Below the pieces are notes generated by a model. The model saw only the letters and a list, made by a program, of their open reading frames with translations, was not told the DNA's origin and ran no database searches. From Pseudoips prasinana (lineage: Eukaryota > Arthropoda > Insecta > Lepidoptera > Nolidae), in the NCBI GenBank assembly GCA_951640165.1, contig OX621251.1, forward strand, positions 32,512,893 through 32,576,892: 64,000 bases of DNA, read 5' to 3'. A program made the position numbers and the translations under genes. Positions 19,876-30,524 of the stretch are shown in pieces; the first letter of the stretch is position 1; every line of letters begins with the position of its first letter.

Positions 19876-20112
19876 TATCATCATCATTACAACTGTAAAC
19901 TCTCCACTATTGGACAAAAGCCTCCCTAAAAACTTATCTTGAGGGGATATGCAATAATCGCCACGCTTGGCAGACGGCTTGGCGACCGCAGTATGATGGT
20001 CATGGTACACAGAGAGACGCTACTGCCCGTCCTCTGGTAGATATTCCCTCGGGTCGACTTCTACGCCCCCCACGGGATGAGATGGGGTGATGATATTCTG
20101 ATATTCGCCGCG
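19876..20112 (-). mobile_element. RTE-related 3' end, family B copy 3
   Basis: atcatcatcattacaactgt followed by the inverse B end (ctattggacaaaagcctccc), gccacgcttggcagacggct and ccccacgggatgagatgggg. Confidence 0.7.
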
Positions 20113-20555
20113 ACCACCACACAGCGCGTTTTTACATACACGGTATTATTATTTACTTTCAGCTTACTCTTCCATAAAATGCAGACGTTTAAATAAAACT
20201 TGCACATTTTATTTTGTGTATAGCTCCATGGTTTTGTCATATTTGGACAAGCCCAAAGTAAAACAATGAATCGTAAAACAAATCTCTGCATCTCCATAAG
20301 GACCTTATATACATTGTATGAAGAATTAGAAATGGCCGTCACGGAATCTATAAAATATGTAAAAAGATGTCCCTTTGACCTTTAGCAGCTATTGAACTGG
20401 TGACTAACGTCTTTGATGAAGGAATCTGATAATTATTATTTTATTAGTAAAGTTACCTCTTTTGATAACTAAACTTTTATTAACGAGTTGGTTACTATGT
20501 TCCGACATGAATTTTGGACTAGTTCTTATGAACATATTTTACTGATATTAGTATC
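20113..20555. other. No gene seen
   Basis: A 93-codon minus-strand frame at 20,061-20,342 overlaps the B relic and has no recognisable motif. Confidence 0.4.
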
Positions 20556-21124
20556 TATACATATAATAAAATCGTACGAAATTCAAAACTGCACATTGAA
20601 TATTTTTTTAAAAGGATACTTGGAGCGTGATGTACAATCAATATCGAAGCTAAAAATATAGTTTTAAGAATTTTTGTCTGTGTGTCTGTTTGTCTGTATG
20701 TATGTCCGGGATAAACTCAAAAAGTACGGCATGGATTTACTTCAAATTTTGCATGAATATTACTGAGAGGTCGCGTCAACATATAGGCTACATAATATTA
20801 TCAAGCTATCTCCTACGGGGGAGGAGCTATGATAATATATAATATAATAATATATATATAGGGACAATGTCACACAGATCATCCTAGCCCCAAACTAAGC
20901 AAAGCTTGTACTATGGGTACCAGGCGACGATATACATACTTAGATAGATAGATAAATACTTAAATACATAGAAAACATCCATGACTCAGAAACAAATATT
21001 CGTGCTCATCACACAAATAGTTGCACTTACCGGGATTCGAACCCAGGACCACCAGCTTCGAAGGCAGGACCACTACCAACTAGGCAACAAATCTAACGCG
21101 AGTAAAACCGCGGGGCTCAGCTAG
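20556..21124 (+). mobile_element. Helitron, subfamily J, split by a SINE C
   Basis: 20,556-20,860 starts acatataataaaatcg and holds gaatttttgtctg, atgtccgggataaactcaaa, ttgcatgaatattactgaga and cctacgggggaggagctatg. The 3' end, cgcgagtaaaaccgcggggc then CTAG at 21,121-21,124, comes after an inserted SINE C. Confidence 0.65.
20862..21088 (-). mobile_element. SINE C copy 4, inside Helitron J
   Basis: Inverse of C with an intact gggattcgaacccaggacca region. The extreme 5' end (cggtcaccgtagc side) is missing at 21,088, so it may be slightly truncated. Confidence 0.75.
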
Positions 21125-21234
21125 TCTTTAATAATGTAATAAATAATAATGAAAATAAGATTGAAATAAATACAAATGATTGCCTGAAATAATCCAAGGA
21201 ATGACTTTTTTTATGACTTGCCTGTTGGTCTCGT

Positions 21235-21472
21235 GCTTTGTGGCTCTAAGCCAGAAAGAAGCCTTTCTATCACCACCCAGGAGATGCCATAATCGCCACG
21301 CTTGCCAGGTGGGTTGGCGGTCGCAGTAAGATGATCATATTTCACAGAAGAACGCTGCTGCCTGTTCTCTGGTATTGCATCGGGACAACTTCTATCGGAT
21401 GAAATGGGGGCGGGGGGGTGATATTCGTCTTGGCTGTCAGACTGAGCCACACAGTTTATATACACAAATTTT
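21235..21472 (-). mobile_element. RTE-related 3' end, family B copy 4
   Basis: gatgccataatcgccacgct, gtgggttggcggtcgcagta and gatgaaatgggggcgggggg. The terminal shared block is degraded. Confidence 0.65.
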
Positions 21473-21474
21473 AT

Positions 21475-21590
21475 TTGACTTCGTGTCCCAAGTTCGATTC
21501 CCTCGCAAGTCAAGGTTTGTGTCCGCCAATTAAGTTTGTTAACCCGCGACACAAGGGCTCATTTACCTAGTGAGGGCGTTATCCTTAAAA
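21475..21590 (+). mobile_element. SINE F partial
   Basis: gacttcgtgtcccaagttcg (B-box region) and the body end cgcgacacaagggctcattt. The A-box part is missing. Confidence 0.6.
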
Positions 21591-21717
21591 AAATCTAGTA
21601 AATCAAAAGAAAGCAGTTAATATGATTTGAAGGAGGTAAACAATTCGACCGCATGATAATATTTGTATTTATTTTACGCGATTTCTCTGATATTTGTGAA
21701 ACGGTTTTATTAATTAC

Positions 21718-22030
21718 TAACTGTGCCCCGCGGTTTTACCCGCGTAAATTATCATAGCTCCTCCCTCGTAGGTGATAACGTGATAATATGTAGCCTATAT
21801 ATGTTGACTCAATCTCTTAGTAATATTCATGCAAAGTTTGAAGTAAATCCATGCAGTACTTTTTGAGTTTAGCCCGGACATACATACAGACAAACAGACA
21901 CACAGACAAAAATTCTAAAAACTATATTTATGGCTTCGATATCGATTATAGATCACGCCCCAAGTATCCTTTTAAAAAAATATTCAATGTACAGTTTAGA
22001 CTTTCCTACGATTTTATTATATGCATAGAT
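21718..22030 (-). mobile_element. Helitron, subfamily J copy 2
   Basis: The inverse of J: gtgccccgcggttttacccg at the 3' end, then gtactttttgagtttagccc and cgattttattatatgc. The terminal CTAG has mutated to CTAA-like sequence. Confidence 0.65.
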
Positions 22031-22059
22031 ATAGATGAAGACATATATAATTTTAATGG

Positions 22060-22170
22060 ATACACTGGATGAAACTGCTGGATGCGAATAGCGTAAGACC
22101 GGCAATTGTGGAGATCTTTGGGGGAGGCTTTTGTCCAACAGTGGACGTCTTTCGGCTGATAAGATGAATT
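22060..22170 (+). mobile_element. RTE-type 3' end, family A copy 7 (short)
   Basis: gcgaatagcgtaagaccggc, aattgtggagatctttgggg and gtggacgtctttcggctgat. Strongly 5'-truncated, as is usual for LINE insertions. Confidence 0.7.
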
Positions 22171-22185
22171 TTAATTAAAATAGGT

Positions 22186-22385
22186 TCAATTACAGGGTAA
22201 CCCATTCCATCTGGTGGGTGTACTAGGTAGTCGGGTAGCAGGGTCTCCTGTGTACTAGCTACCATCCAATTTCGGTCGGCAACTCGCATGCTAAGCGCGG
22301 TGACTACGGCAACCCCACTAAATGGCAAAGTTGTGGAAATCTTTGGAGGAAGGCTATGTCCAGCAGTGGACGATATCATACCATG
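22186..22385 (+). mobile_element. RTE-related 3' end, diverged family B member
   Basis: tcggtcggcaactcgcatgc, gcggtgactacggcaacccc and ctatgtccagcagtggacga keep the B order. It is a separate subfamily. Confidence 0.5.
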
Positions 22386-22830
22386 CCATGTATGAAAAGT
22401 CCAAGCCATGTATGTTTTTTAAAACAGTATTTTTTTTACACTAATCTGCAGTATCAAGCTGACATGGCATAAAAGTGGCATAAAGACGTACCTTCCACAA
22501 ACAAAGAAACTCCATTTAAAGACCCAATTAAGCCCATACCATTAATTTTATTAAATACAAAACCGGAATAAGGTTCCCGTCAACAACAAATTATAGCGAC
22601 AGCCAGCTAGACCGGAAAAACTCGACTTCTTCCGATGAAAATGTAAACAATGGGAAAAACGGCACAGTAAACGCTAGGATTTCACATAAAATATATTATA
22701 TATTGTTAAAGCACCCTGCCTTTAATTAGAAAAAGGAACAGCTACAGACCTGTTCCCCCACTAACCCTCTCGCTAGATCTTGATCGCTAGAACCTGGATG
22801 AATAGTCGTCTACCACTGTAAATTTCACAG
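22386..22830. other. No gene seen
   Basis: No supported frame or repeat match. Confidence 0.35.
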
Positions 22831-23095
22831 TTTTGGAACGAACTTCCTTATCGCGCGTTGTGAAAGGGGGCTAGACGGATAAAAATCTTACGAAAAGTTG
22901 TCACGACACTTTTTGCAGCTGTAAGAGAAACATGTCTGTCCCTCTCTCTCTCTCTCTTATAGAAAGCAAGCCAGATATTTTCATTTCTATTTTGCATTGA
23001 ACAGTGTGGTGTCGCGACGATTATTTTTATTGAGTTTATACAGGTTTTTTGTAATAAGAAATAACTTCGTTCCATCCGATTGTCCCTTGACACCT
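22831..23095. repeat. Unclassified repeat with GGAACGAA(C/G)TT ends
   Basis: ggaacgaacttc near 22,836 is mirrored by gaaataacttcgttcc near 23,065. Inside are cgcgcgttgtgaaagggggc, a (CT)n tract at 22,943-22,959 and a tacgaaaagttgt motif also seen near 8.0 and 10.5 kb. Possibly a MITE relic. Confidence 0.35.
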
Positions 23096-23129
23096 CTCAA
23101 TTTTTTATTAAGTATTACCGCGCACTATC

Positions 23130-23292
23130 ACTCTGTATTCTGTGGAATCAACAGCGGAGGTATGTTCAATCCGGTATACATGGCAACTTTCAAGAAACGA
23201 GCTTAAAGGCTAGTAATGCGCTTGCGGCTTCTCTGGTGTTGAGAGTGTCGATGGGTGGCGTTGATCATAAAACTTACCATCAGGTGACCCAT
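23130..23292 (+). mobile_element. Family E retroposon, partial
   Basis: gctagtaatgcgcttgcggc, ttctctggtgttgagagtgt and aaacttaccatcaggtgacc followed by T-rich sequence. Confidence 0.65.
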
Positions 23293-23299
23293 TTTTTTT

Positions 23300-23505
23300 T
23301 CAAGATAACGCCCGCATTAGGGAATCTAGTCCCTGTGTCGCGGGGTACTTTACAAACATATAAAAGACGAACACAAATTACAACCAGACTCAGAGTCAGA
23401 ACAACTATTTGTGGGTCACACAAATAGTGGTTCGGCGCGGGAGTCGAACCCGCGACACGAAGCGGCGAGGCAACTGTCTTAGCCGCAGCGCCACACGTGC
23501 AGTCT
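23300..23505 (-). mobile_element. SINE F copy, well preserved
   Basis: The minus strand reads gtgtggcgctgcggctaaga (A box), tcgcgggttcgactcccgcg (B box), then the body with agtctggttgtaatttgtgt. One of the best F copies. Confidence 0.75.
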
Positions 23506-23689
23506 TATACTTATGCTTTCAACTGAATTAAAAAAAGATATCAATTCGATGCCTTTATTTTTATATACAATTCCATGACTAAGTATAATACTTATGAGAT
23601 GGCCGTATATGAATTTAGTATACAGATTGCTTGAAGTAATGAAAAGTTGAAGTAGGCTTTATGATTTTTAAACAGTTACGTACAGGAGA

Positions 23690-23790
23690 ATATAAATACA
23701 ATTTAAACAATTAGCAGTCTTATCAATAACATGTGATTTTTTCCAGACATTGTAGAACTAAACAGGAAAATAATTTAGGAGGGGCAAGGG
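23690..23790 (-). mobile_element. LINE 3' UTR, family N copy 2
   Basis: agcagtcttatcaataacat then ttttttccagacattg, a diverged version of the 16.7 and 51.6 kb copies. Confidence 0.45.
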
Positions 23791-23859
23791 GGGCAGTTGT
23801 TGGTGCACTAAGATCTTGTTAACCCATTGGTACTGAGTATAATACTAATTAATTATTAT

Positions 23860-24419
23860 TAATTTATTCAGAGAACAATTTTACAATCGTATTTGAATAT
23901 TAACGAAACTTACATACTAGACACAAAAAAATAAAAAAGGACATTATATAATACTAATAAAAATACAATAATAAATAAAGCTACGACGAAACATAATTAA
24001 TAAAGTCACCTTAAAATTTAAATTCGTCTACTGAGTAAAAGCACCCTTCCAGCAAAAGCTTTTTAAATTTATTTTTAAATATGTTAGGACTATCGATAGA
24101 TTAAACTCAACCGGCAGAGAGTTAAATAATTTTACCGCTTGATATCTACAGCCACGCATCGCGACATTTAACCTTGGTTGCAAAGGAACCTCCAAATCTT
24201 TCCTTCTAGTATTAAATCTTAGTTCTCTTTGTGCTTGCGTTTCATACTTACACTGATGTTGAATAACATCCATGAGTACCACAAAAATGTAGAGACTAGG
24301 AACGGTTAGAATTTTTGGCTTACAATAGTGATCTTTACATGACTCCCACGGAGGTATTCGAACTATAGTTCGAATTGCCCGTTTTTGAATGGTAAATGCT
24401 TTATTCATGATACATAATA
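23860..24419 (-). pseudogene. LINE ORF2 C-terminus and 3' UTR, 5'-truncated
   Basis: A 126-codon open frame (24,408-24,028, no stop) reads ...IQKRAIRTIVRIPPWESCKD, HYCKPKILTVPSLYIFVVLM and ends after KLFNSLPVEFN. This is the C-terminal segment that follows reverse transcriptase in CR1/Jockey-group LINEs. No RT motif is present, so it is a 5'-truncated insertion. An A/T-rich 3' UTR follows towards 23,860. Clade inferred only from motif style. Confidence 0.65.
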
Positions 24420-24600
24420 TCTTGAGACAACTAACACACTGCCATCTGATCCTTAACTAGGCAAAGCCTGTATTAACGCAAGCAACTGATAAAACACACT
24501 AATATATTTCTAAACACATACATATTATAGATAAATTACACCCAGACACAGAACAAATAATCGTGCTCATCACACAAAGATTTGTCCTGGGATCTACTGT
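24420..24600 (-). mobile_element. SINE D2, partial
   Basis: cttgagacaactaacacact, ccttaactaggcaaagcctg, ttatagataaattacaccca and tcatcacacaaagatttgtc match D2 at 63.65 kb in inverse. The tRNA-like head is missing. Confidence 0.6.
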
Positions 24601-24721
24601 TTGCGAATTATTCACCAATCTTATCACTTTTCGTGTGAATTAGCTGTGTTTTATAGTATTTTAAATTCTAAGTATTATTATTTTATTATAATTTTCTGCT
24701 CATTAGCGTGTAACTTCGACT

Positions 24722-24880
24722 GATTTCCTCGTTGCTCTAGTGGTAGCACTTTCACGTCCAGATAATGAAGTCCTAGGTTCAAATACTGGGTCCGACCGAA
24801 ATTAAATTTGAGCCTGAAGTCTGGGAGATAAAACAGCGAAAAGCTGTAGGTCCTGTAGCTTTCCGTAATATCCGTATATC
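24722..24880 (+). mobile_element. SINE M copy, 5' part
   Basis: gttgctctagtggtagcact (A box) and gaagtcctaggttcaaatac (B box), then gagcctgaagtctgggagat. Both boxes are mutated by a base or two. It stops at a perfect palindrome. Confidence 0.65.
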
Positions 24881-24881
24881 T

Positions 24882-24931
24882 GCCAGTCTTAAGGGACACT
24901 AGCCATCTGGCTAGTGTCCCTTAAGACTGGC
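24882..24931. repeat. Perfect 24-bp inverted repeat, 2-base spacer
   Basis: Arms 24,882-24,905 and 24,908-24,931 are exactly complementary, separated by tc. Confidence 0.95.
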
Positions 24932-25439
24932 GGCGTAACTGAAATTCGACCAGGAATTCTTTTTTACGAATTTTACATGGAGTTTTGTCGTTACTCAATC
25001 CAAGCCGCCTTGTGTCAGATATATTGCCACGAGCCACCCATAAAATCACTGACAAGGCTGAAAAAACCTTCAAATGTAAGTAATATAATTCATTTATATT
25101 GTTAATTCGAAATCCCGTAGTAATGGACAACTAACCTTCCCCAAGAATAAATGAGAGTTTTAATTTGTTTATGTTTGCTGTTTGAATTAGACATTGCTCG
25201 TTAAATGGGTGTAAACATCTCAAGATTTAATAATGTGTGAGGCGATGACTCTCTTCATTCAAGGTGAAACAAATCAAAATCGTTCAACTGCACAAAAAAG
25301 CTGTTACTATGTAAGAGTATGAAATATTTTACTTATCCGGAAATAATAATATGAACTCACAATATATCTCCATTTTATAGTTCTAAAGTAATTATTTTCA
25401 TCAAATACTTGGGCCGCTGTACTCCACATATTCCCCGCT
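24932..25439. other. No gene seen
   Basis: A 63-codon plus-strand frame at 24,914-25,105 starts inside the palindrome and has no recognisable motif. Confidence 0.35.
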
Positions 25440-25690
25440 TCATCATCATTATTTATTACAGCTGAAAAAAGACCAATACTAGACAAGTCTCCCCTATGGA
25501 TTATCTTGGGGGGATATGCCATAATAGCTACGCTTGGCAGACGGGTTGGCGATCGCAGTAAGATTCTCATAGTACCCAGAAGGAAGATGCTGGCCGTCCT
25601 CTGGTAGATATTCCCTCTGGTCTATTACTATTCCCCCCACGGGATGACATGTGTTGGTGCACTATGCCGTTAGTCACATAGCCAATACAA
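25440..25690 (-). mobile_element. RTE-related 3' end, family B copy 5
   Basis: tcatcatcattatttattac tail side, ggatatgccataatagctac, gggttggcgatcgcagtaag and ccccacgggatgacatgtgt. Confidence 0.7.
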
Positions 25691-26373
25691 AAAGTAATAA
25701 AAAGTTACATATTCCACAATAATATTTATGTATTATTTATTTTGCATATACTATACCTTCAGTTAACTATTTCCAATGTCTCAAAATTTGAATGGAATAC
25801 AATCGACGGGGATTTTTGCTTCCACGATTTTATACGTATCTGTTCTTCGTAATACTACAATTATAATCGATACATACTATAATAATTGCAAATTGTTATC
25901 TATTATAGTGGAAATATACAGTCAATGTTACATTAAGAGCTATATTTTATTGTAAAATGGTCCTTATTAATGAATACTTAAGGTTTCCCACTGTTCTTAC
26001 CTATGTGCCGCGGGCTGTTCGTTCGACGAAAGTGGGTAGGTGTAGACTGGTTTAGTACTGGTCTTGACAACTAAGTATTGTGGTGGAAATTATGTAATGT
26101 TTTTAATGGGACATGGGAAGTTCTTACACGTGGTGGTTACCCGTTTAATTATCTTTGTTAATAAAACATAAGGCCGTCAGAATAAAGTGTACTAATGGAA
26201 AACTCCGTGACTGTGGATGACGTTCTATTTAACCCTTAAACAGGCTTAGTTATATTATTTTTAATCGTTTTTGAACTTTACACCAAAGATTTAAGGTTGA
26301 AATTGAAGTGGTCTCGTATAGGACATAGGTTAACAATATATTTCGTCGGACCAGGAGTATGGAACAATTGACG
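25691..26373. other. AT-rich spacer, no gene seen
   Basis: No recognisable repeat or frame. One of the few unassigned stretches above 600 bases in this part. Confidence 0.4.
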
Positions 26374-26527
26374 GACGGTTGGCGTGGTTGGTAAATGCTT
26401 GGCTTACACGCCGCAGGTCGTGGATTGCATTCCCACCGAGGACATATATTTGTGTGCATGAACATGTCTGTTTGTCCTGGCTCTGGGTGTAATTATCTAT
26501 ATAAGTATGTGTTTACAAAAGAAAAGT
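26374..26527 (+). mobile_element. SINE D, split by a LINE
   Basis: gttggcgtggttggtaaatg (A box) and caggtcgtggattgcattcc (mutated B box) then the body up to acaaaagaaaagt. It resumes as agaaaagtagtatata at 27,697. aagaaaagt occurs on both sides of the intervening LINE. Confidence 0.75.
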
Positions 26528-27694
26528 TTATTTATTTATTTGATCTTGCTGCTCAATGGCAATCTGTTTTTCAACAATAAGCCACCTTTTTGGTTGATCT
26601 CTCAGTTTATGTTTTCCTCGAAAGCCATACTTGTATGAAAATTCATTCCACACGACTCTCTTGATGTCAAGTGGTAAATCTTTTATGTAGGCTCGTTATG
26701 TCACTTCTTTTTAGCCGGGTATGCTGAAGAGCGCCTTCTCTACTCAGAGCATGCGCCAGTTTGTTTACATGGACGGTCTGTTTCTCCTGGTATTTCAGGC
26801 TGTTTTGAGCTATTTCCTGCCGAACTGTTTAAAGGCCGAGGTTGTGGTATATGTATCTATTACTTATACAATGAGTGATGCCAAACATTGTTCTTAGAGC
26901 TTTGGTCTGGAATCTCTCCAGGATATCTATACTACTGTTGCTGGCCGTTCCCCACAGTTGTATTCCGTAAGTCCAGATTACTTTAATGGTAGTTTTGTAC
27001 ACCAGCATCTTGTTGTTGGGATTTAGTTGTGATTGGCGTCCCAATAACCAGTTCAGTGACCGCAGTTTTCCATCTAGTTGTTTGCGCTTTGTCCATATAT
27101 GTTTTTACCACGTAAGTTTCCCGTCCAGGTGCATACCCAAGTATTTTGCGTTATTATCTTGAGGTATAACTTTGCAGTTTAGCGTTACCGGTGGACATGT
27201 TTCTCTCCTAAGTGTAAATGTTACATGTACCGATTTGCTCTCATTGGCTTTTATTCTCCAACGCTTCAGCCACATCTCAACATCTGTCAGGTGGTTTTGT
27301 AACTGTGATGATGCCGTTTCTGGGTTGCTATGAGCCGACAGTAGCGCCGTGTCATCAGCATATGTCGCAGTCGTGGTGTAGTCAGTTGTTGGGATATCTG
27401 CTGTAAAAATTAAGTATAGAATAGGGCCCAAGATGCTGCCTTGAGGGACACCCGATTTTATTTCGTGTACTTCTGAGAGATCATCGCTGTACTTCACTTG
27501 GTAGCATCTTTTATCTAAGTAGGATTTAAGTATTTGGAATAGACAATGCGGGAGATGCTTCTTTAGCTTAGACAGGGAGGCCGTCATGCCATACCTTATC
27601 AAACGCTTGGCTGATATCCAAAAAGACTGCATCGTTTTCAAGGCATCTACTAATGGTGTCTATTATACGGTGTACCTGTTCGATTGTCCCGTGT
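26528..27694 (-). pseudogene. Jockey-group LINE reverse transcriptase, 5'-truncated and interrupted
   Basis: Reverse transcriptase fragment. The minus strand reads FLDISQAFDKVW (RT motif A) near 27,590-27,630. A one-base frameshift at about 27,585 leads into a long frame with SGVPQGSILGPILYL (motif B) and ATYADDTALLS (motif C, catalytic YADD intact), then AKYLGMHLDGKLTW. A single TAA at 27,107-27,105 interrupts it; the same frame resumes with TYGIQLWGTAS and LERFQTKALRTMFG. The 3' end is an (AAATA)n tail (plus-strand ttatttatttatt). The endonuclease is absent. Flanked by 9-bp direct repeats aagaaaagt (26,519-26,527 and 27,695-27,703). Resembles Jockey/X-element RTs. Confidence 0.8.
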
Positions 27695-27775
27695 AAGAAA
27701 AGTAGTATATATAGTATAGAAAGGCGGCCATTCTCGACAGAGACTAACCATATGCGTGTGACATATTACAATTCT

Positions 27776-27906
27776 AAAGTAGCTCGTAATTAGCTGCCCT
27801 GGATATAGGGCAGGCATAGGTACTGACTGTCCGGAATGACCCAGGATTTGAACTCAGGACCTCATTATCTGTGATTGAGCACGATACTGGTAAACCAAAC
27901 GAGGAA
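27776..27906 (-). mobile_element. SINE M head
   Basis: gacccaggatttgaactcag and gacctcattatctgtgattg are the inverse of the M B-box region; cgatactggtaaaccaaacg is the inverse A-box region. Confidence 0.6.
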
Positions 27907-28177
27907 ATCTTTATAAAATATAACTGGCACTGCCATATAACAATAGGCGGATTTTGCAGTGCCAGTGTATACACTTATAGGGCTTTGACTGTACCATAAA
28001 ATATATTCTAAACAAATACAGTAGGTACCGTCTAACGTGACCTTTTAATTTATTTCCTTGTGTGCAGAATCTTAATGACCCAGCTTTCCGCATGTAGCGA
28101 GTACTTGCGTACTGTGACACTGACTCATGTGCGGCTTCAAGTAGTGATTATTAAGTTACTGACTAGGAGCGGGGGGT

Positions 28178-28346
28178 CACCGGAGCAGCATACCCGCGTT
28201 CCCGGGGCTCCCCCTATCAGGCGCCAGAAGAAGTCCACGGCAGGTTAGGTTTAGTCGGTGCGAGTCCGACATACCCACCCGCAGACATTTTTTGCGGGTG
28301 GAATGCATTAGCATTCCCCCTGCCTTATCAAAAAAAAAAAAAGGGG
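28178..28346 (+). mobile_element. Poly(A) retroposon, family H copy 2
   Basis: cccggggctccccctatcag, gcgccagaagaagtccacgg, taggtttagtcggtgcgagt, ttttgcgggtgg and a 12-13 base poly(A). Flanked by gcggggggt at 28,169-28,177 and 28,347-28,355, a likely target duplication. Markedly GC-rich against its surroundings. Confidence 0.7.
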
Positions 28347-28374
28347 GCGGGGGGTACCGCCTAATTCAGCGGCC

Positions 28375-28746
28375 ATCGTGATCGTGTTCGGCGTTCAAAT
28401 AGATGAAGGTTAATATTACTAAATAGTTATTTCAATCGACTTTTTAAAATCGATTCCGGACCATCTATGACGTCACATGTGCTCATGAAAGCCGATTGAA
28501 TGGATGATTTAATCATTTTTAACCTTCATCTATTTGAACACCGATCACGATCACATCGTTTTCGTCAATGGCGTTGAAGTAAATAAAGGTTAAAAATGAC
28601 TTAATCAATAGTTAAATCGGCTTCCATGACCACATGTGACGTTGTAAATGGTCTGAAATCGATTGTCAACGTTGAAGCCGATTTAACGATTGATTAAGTC
28701 ATTTTTAACCTTTATTTATTTGATCGCGTTTCACAAAAACGATGTT
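28375..28746. mobile_element. Double fold-back element (two adjacent long palindromes)
   Basis: Unit 1 (about 28,376-28,556) has arms with gttcaaatagatgaaggtta and its inverse taaccttcatctatttgaac. Unit 2 (about 28,553-28,746) has arms with aaataaaggttaaaaatgac, ttaatcaatagttaaatcgg and their inverse. The unit centres are related (gacgtcacatgtgctcatga versus, inverted, tgaccacatgtgacgt). A single-stranded copy would form two large hairpins. No coding capacity. Class unknown. Confidence 0.75.
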
Positions 28747-28892
28747 CGGCGAGTTAGCCGGTAGAGCCCCTGGTGGGTATAGCTGTAGGATATCCAATAG
28801 TAAATAGTGATCGTTTAATATCGTCCTGGTCGAATTTCGGCCAAGGCCACCTGCGCAGAAAATATTCAAACGTATGCGCAAACATTTTTGTG

Positions 28893-29262
28893 TGGTGACG
28901 GCATAGAATATTATCACCTCATCCCGTGGGGGCGTAGAAATCGACGGGCAGCAGCATTTTTCTGTGACCTATGACCATCAAACTGCAATCGCCAACCCGT
29001 CTGCCAAGCGTAGCAATTATAGCATATATATCCCACTAGCTGTGCGCGTGTTTTATCCGCGATAAACTTTATAAATTATAGTCTATGTGTTAATCCGGGG
29101 TGTCAACTAGTATACCATATTTTATAAAAATCGCTCCAGCCGTTTAGACGCGAAGAAGTAACACACTACACACTCATAAACTTTCGGCTTTATAATATAA
29201 GTGTGATTTTTTAGGGCGGCTTTTGTCCAGCAGTTTTACTTTGGCTGACATGATAATGCGCA
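28893..29262 (+). mobile_element. RTE-related 3' end, family B copy 6, split by a Helitron
   Basis: 28,893-29,035 carries gtggtgacggcatagaatat, cccgtgggggcgtagaaatc and atcgccaacccgtctgccaa. The end ggcggcttttgtccagcagt then actttggctgacatgata resumes at 29,207. The 171-bp Helitron lies between. Confidence 0.75.
29036..29206 (-). mobile_element. Complete short Helitron inside family B
   Basis: On the minus strand it starts TCACACTTATATTATAAAG and ends ...CACAGCTAG (plus-strand CTAG at 29,036-29,039; GA at 29,205-29,206). Flanks are A on the left and T on the right, the A^T target expected of Helitrons. The 3' hairpin has decayed (gcggataaaacacgcgc). Confidence 0.75.
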
Positions 29263-29299
29263 AACACAATTACTTTATGTATTCTCTAAGTCTCGTGAT

Positions 29300-29455
29300 T
29301 CGATAGGAGTTGCTGTACTGGACCGACGTTATACGTTCTCCAGACTCTGAGACGATACTGAGAACTTTTCTTAACAGTAAAAGGGCAATAATTTTTTAGC
29401 TCCACCTGGGATTCGATCCCAAGACATCATCATCTGGAGTTGAGACAGTCAACAA
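29300..29455 (-). mobile_element. SINE M-like relic
   Basis: acctgggattcgatcccaag is the inverse of a B-box region; atcatcatctggagttgaga sits where the A-box inverse should lie. Diverged. Confidence 0.45.
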
Positions 29456-29837
29456 GTGATAGTTTAGGTAGAGTATACATAGCACTCATTGGCTCTAAGG
29501 GAACTCGTCTAAGGAATGACCTCCATGTAAAATTATAACGTTATCAAGGAAAAGGTCGGCAACACGTGGTTATGCCATGCGTGTTGCAAGCGTCATTGCC
29601 ACGTACATCTAAATTTCAACTAAGCTAGTTATCAGTCGTTTGTGTACTTGTTTACAGACTTATGTGTGCTAATGGGACTTTTAAGTTTAATAATTGTCCC
29701 AGCAGTTTCAAACCACGTATTCAGGAAATTAGTAATGTGTCTTGAACACGCCGTAGGTTCTGCGCCTGATTTCTCTCCGATCGTGTTGGTCACTGCTGTG
29801 CTAGACAGATGGATGTATGGAATAATAAGGAAATAAT

Positions 29838-30090
29838 AAATAATATTCTGGGACATTATTCACACACGGGTGTCTGATCTCAAACTAAGCAGAGCTTGTA
29901 CTATGGAAACCAGATAATCGATATACTTAGTACATATAATACTTTTCTTTTGTACTTATATAGCTAATTACACCCAGACTCAGGACAAACAGACATGTTC
30001 ATGCACACAAATATCTGTCCTGGGTGGGAATCGAACCCACGACCTGCGGCGTGAAAGGCAAGCATTTACCAACCACGCCAACCTCTTACC
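29838..30090 (-). mobile_element. SINE D, near full length
   Basis: Minus strand: ggttggcgtggttggtaaat (A box), gcaggtcgtgggttcgattc (B box), gacagatatttgtgtgcatg, gtctgggtgtaattagctat, tccatagtacaagctctgct and an ATT tail. A good copy for the consensus. Confidence 0.8.
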
Positions 30091-30445
30091 ATCTCTTTTT
30101 CCTTTCCACTATTATGCTACAGAACCCCAATATTAAAAATATTAAAGCTCAATTCAACTCGATCGGAAATTTAATATGCTATCGGTATGGAATAGGATTC
30201 TGAAAATGTAATTCGCAGAATGTAAAATGAACAAAAAACACTAACTGCGCTTGAAATATTATATTTGCTTTGGCTTTGACGGTTTGACGTTTTACGGATC
30301 CGTTATTGGGCGTCGAATAGACTGGCTAGAACAGTTGGCAAACTAAATCTATAGGTACTTTGTGACAGACATTTTCCACTCCAAAGTATTGTAATTAAAA
30401 AGAAAGCTACTTTGATTAATGAAAAAATAATTATTATAATTATAT

Positions 30446-30524
30446 CCTGAGACACTATTCACACACGACCATCTTATTACAAAATAAGCAGAGCTTGTAT
30501 TATGGAAACCAGATAAGTTATCGT
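30446..30524 (-). mobile_element. SINE D 3' fragment
   Basis: actattcacacacgaccatc, aagcagagcttgtattatgg and aaaccagataag, inverse of the D 3' body, abutting SINE G. Confidence 0.6.
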
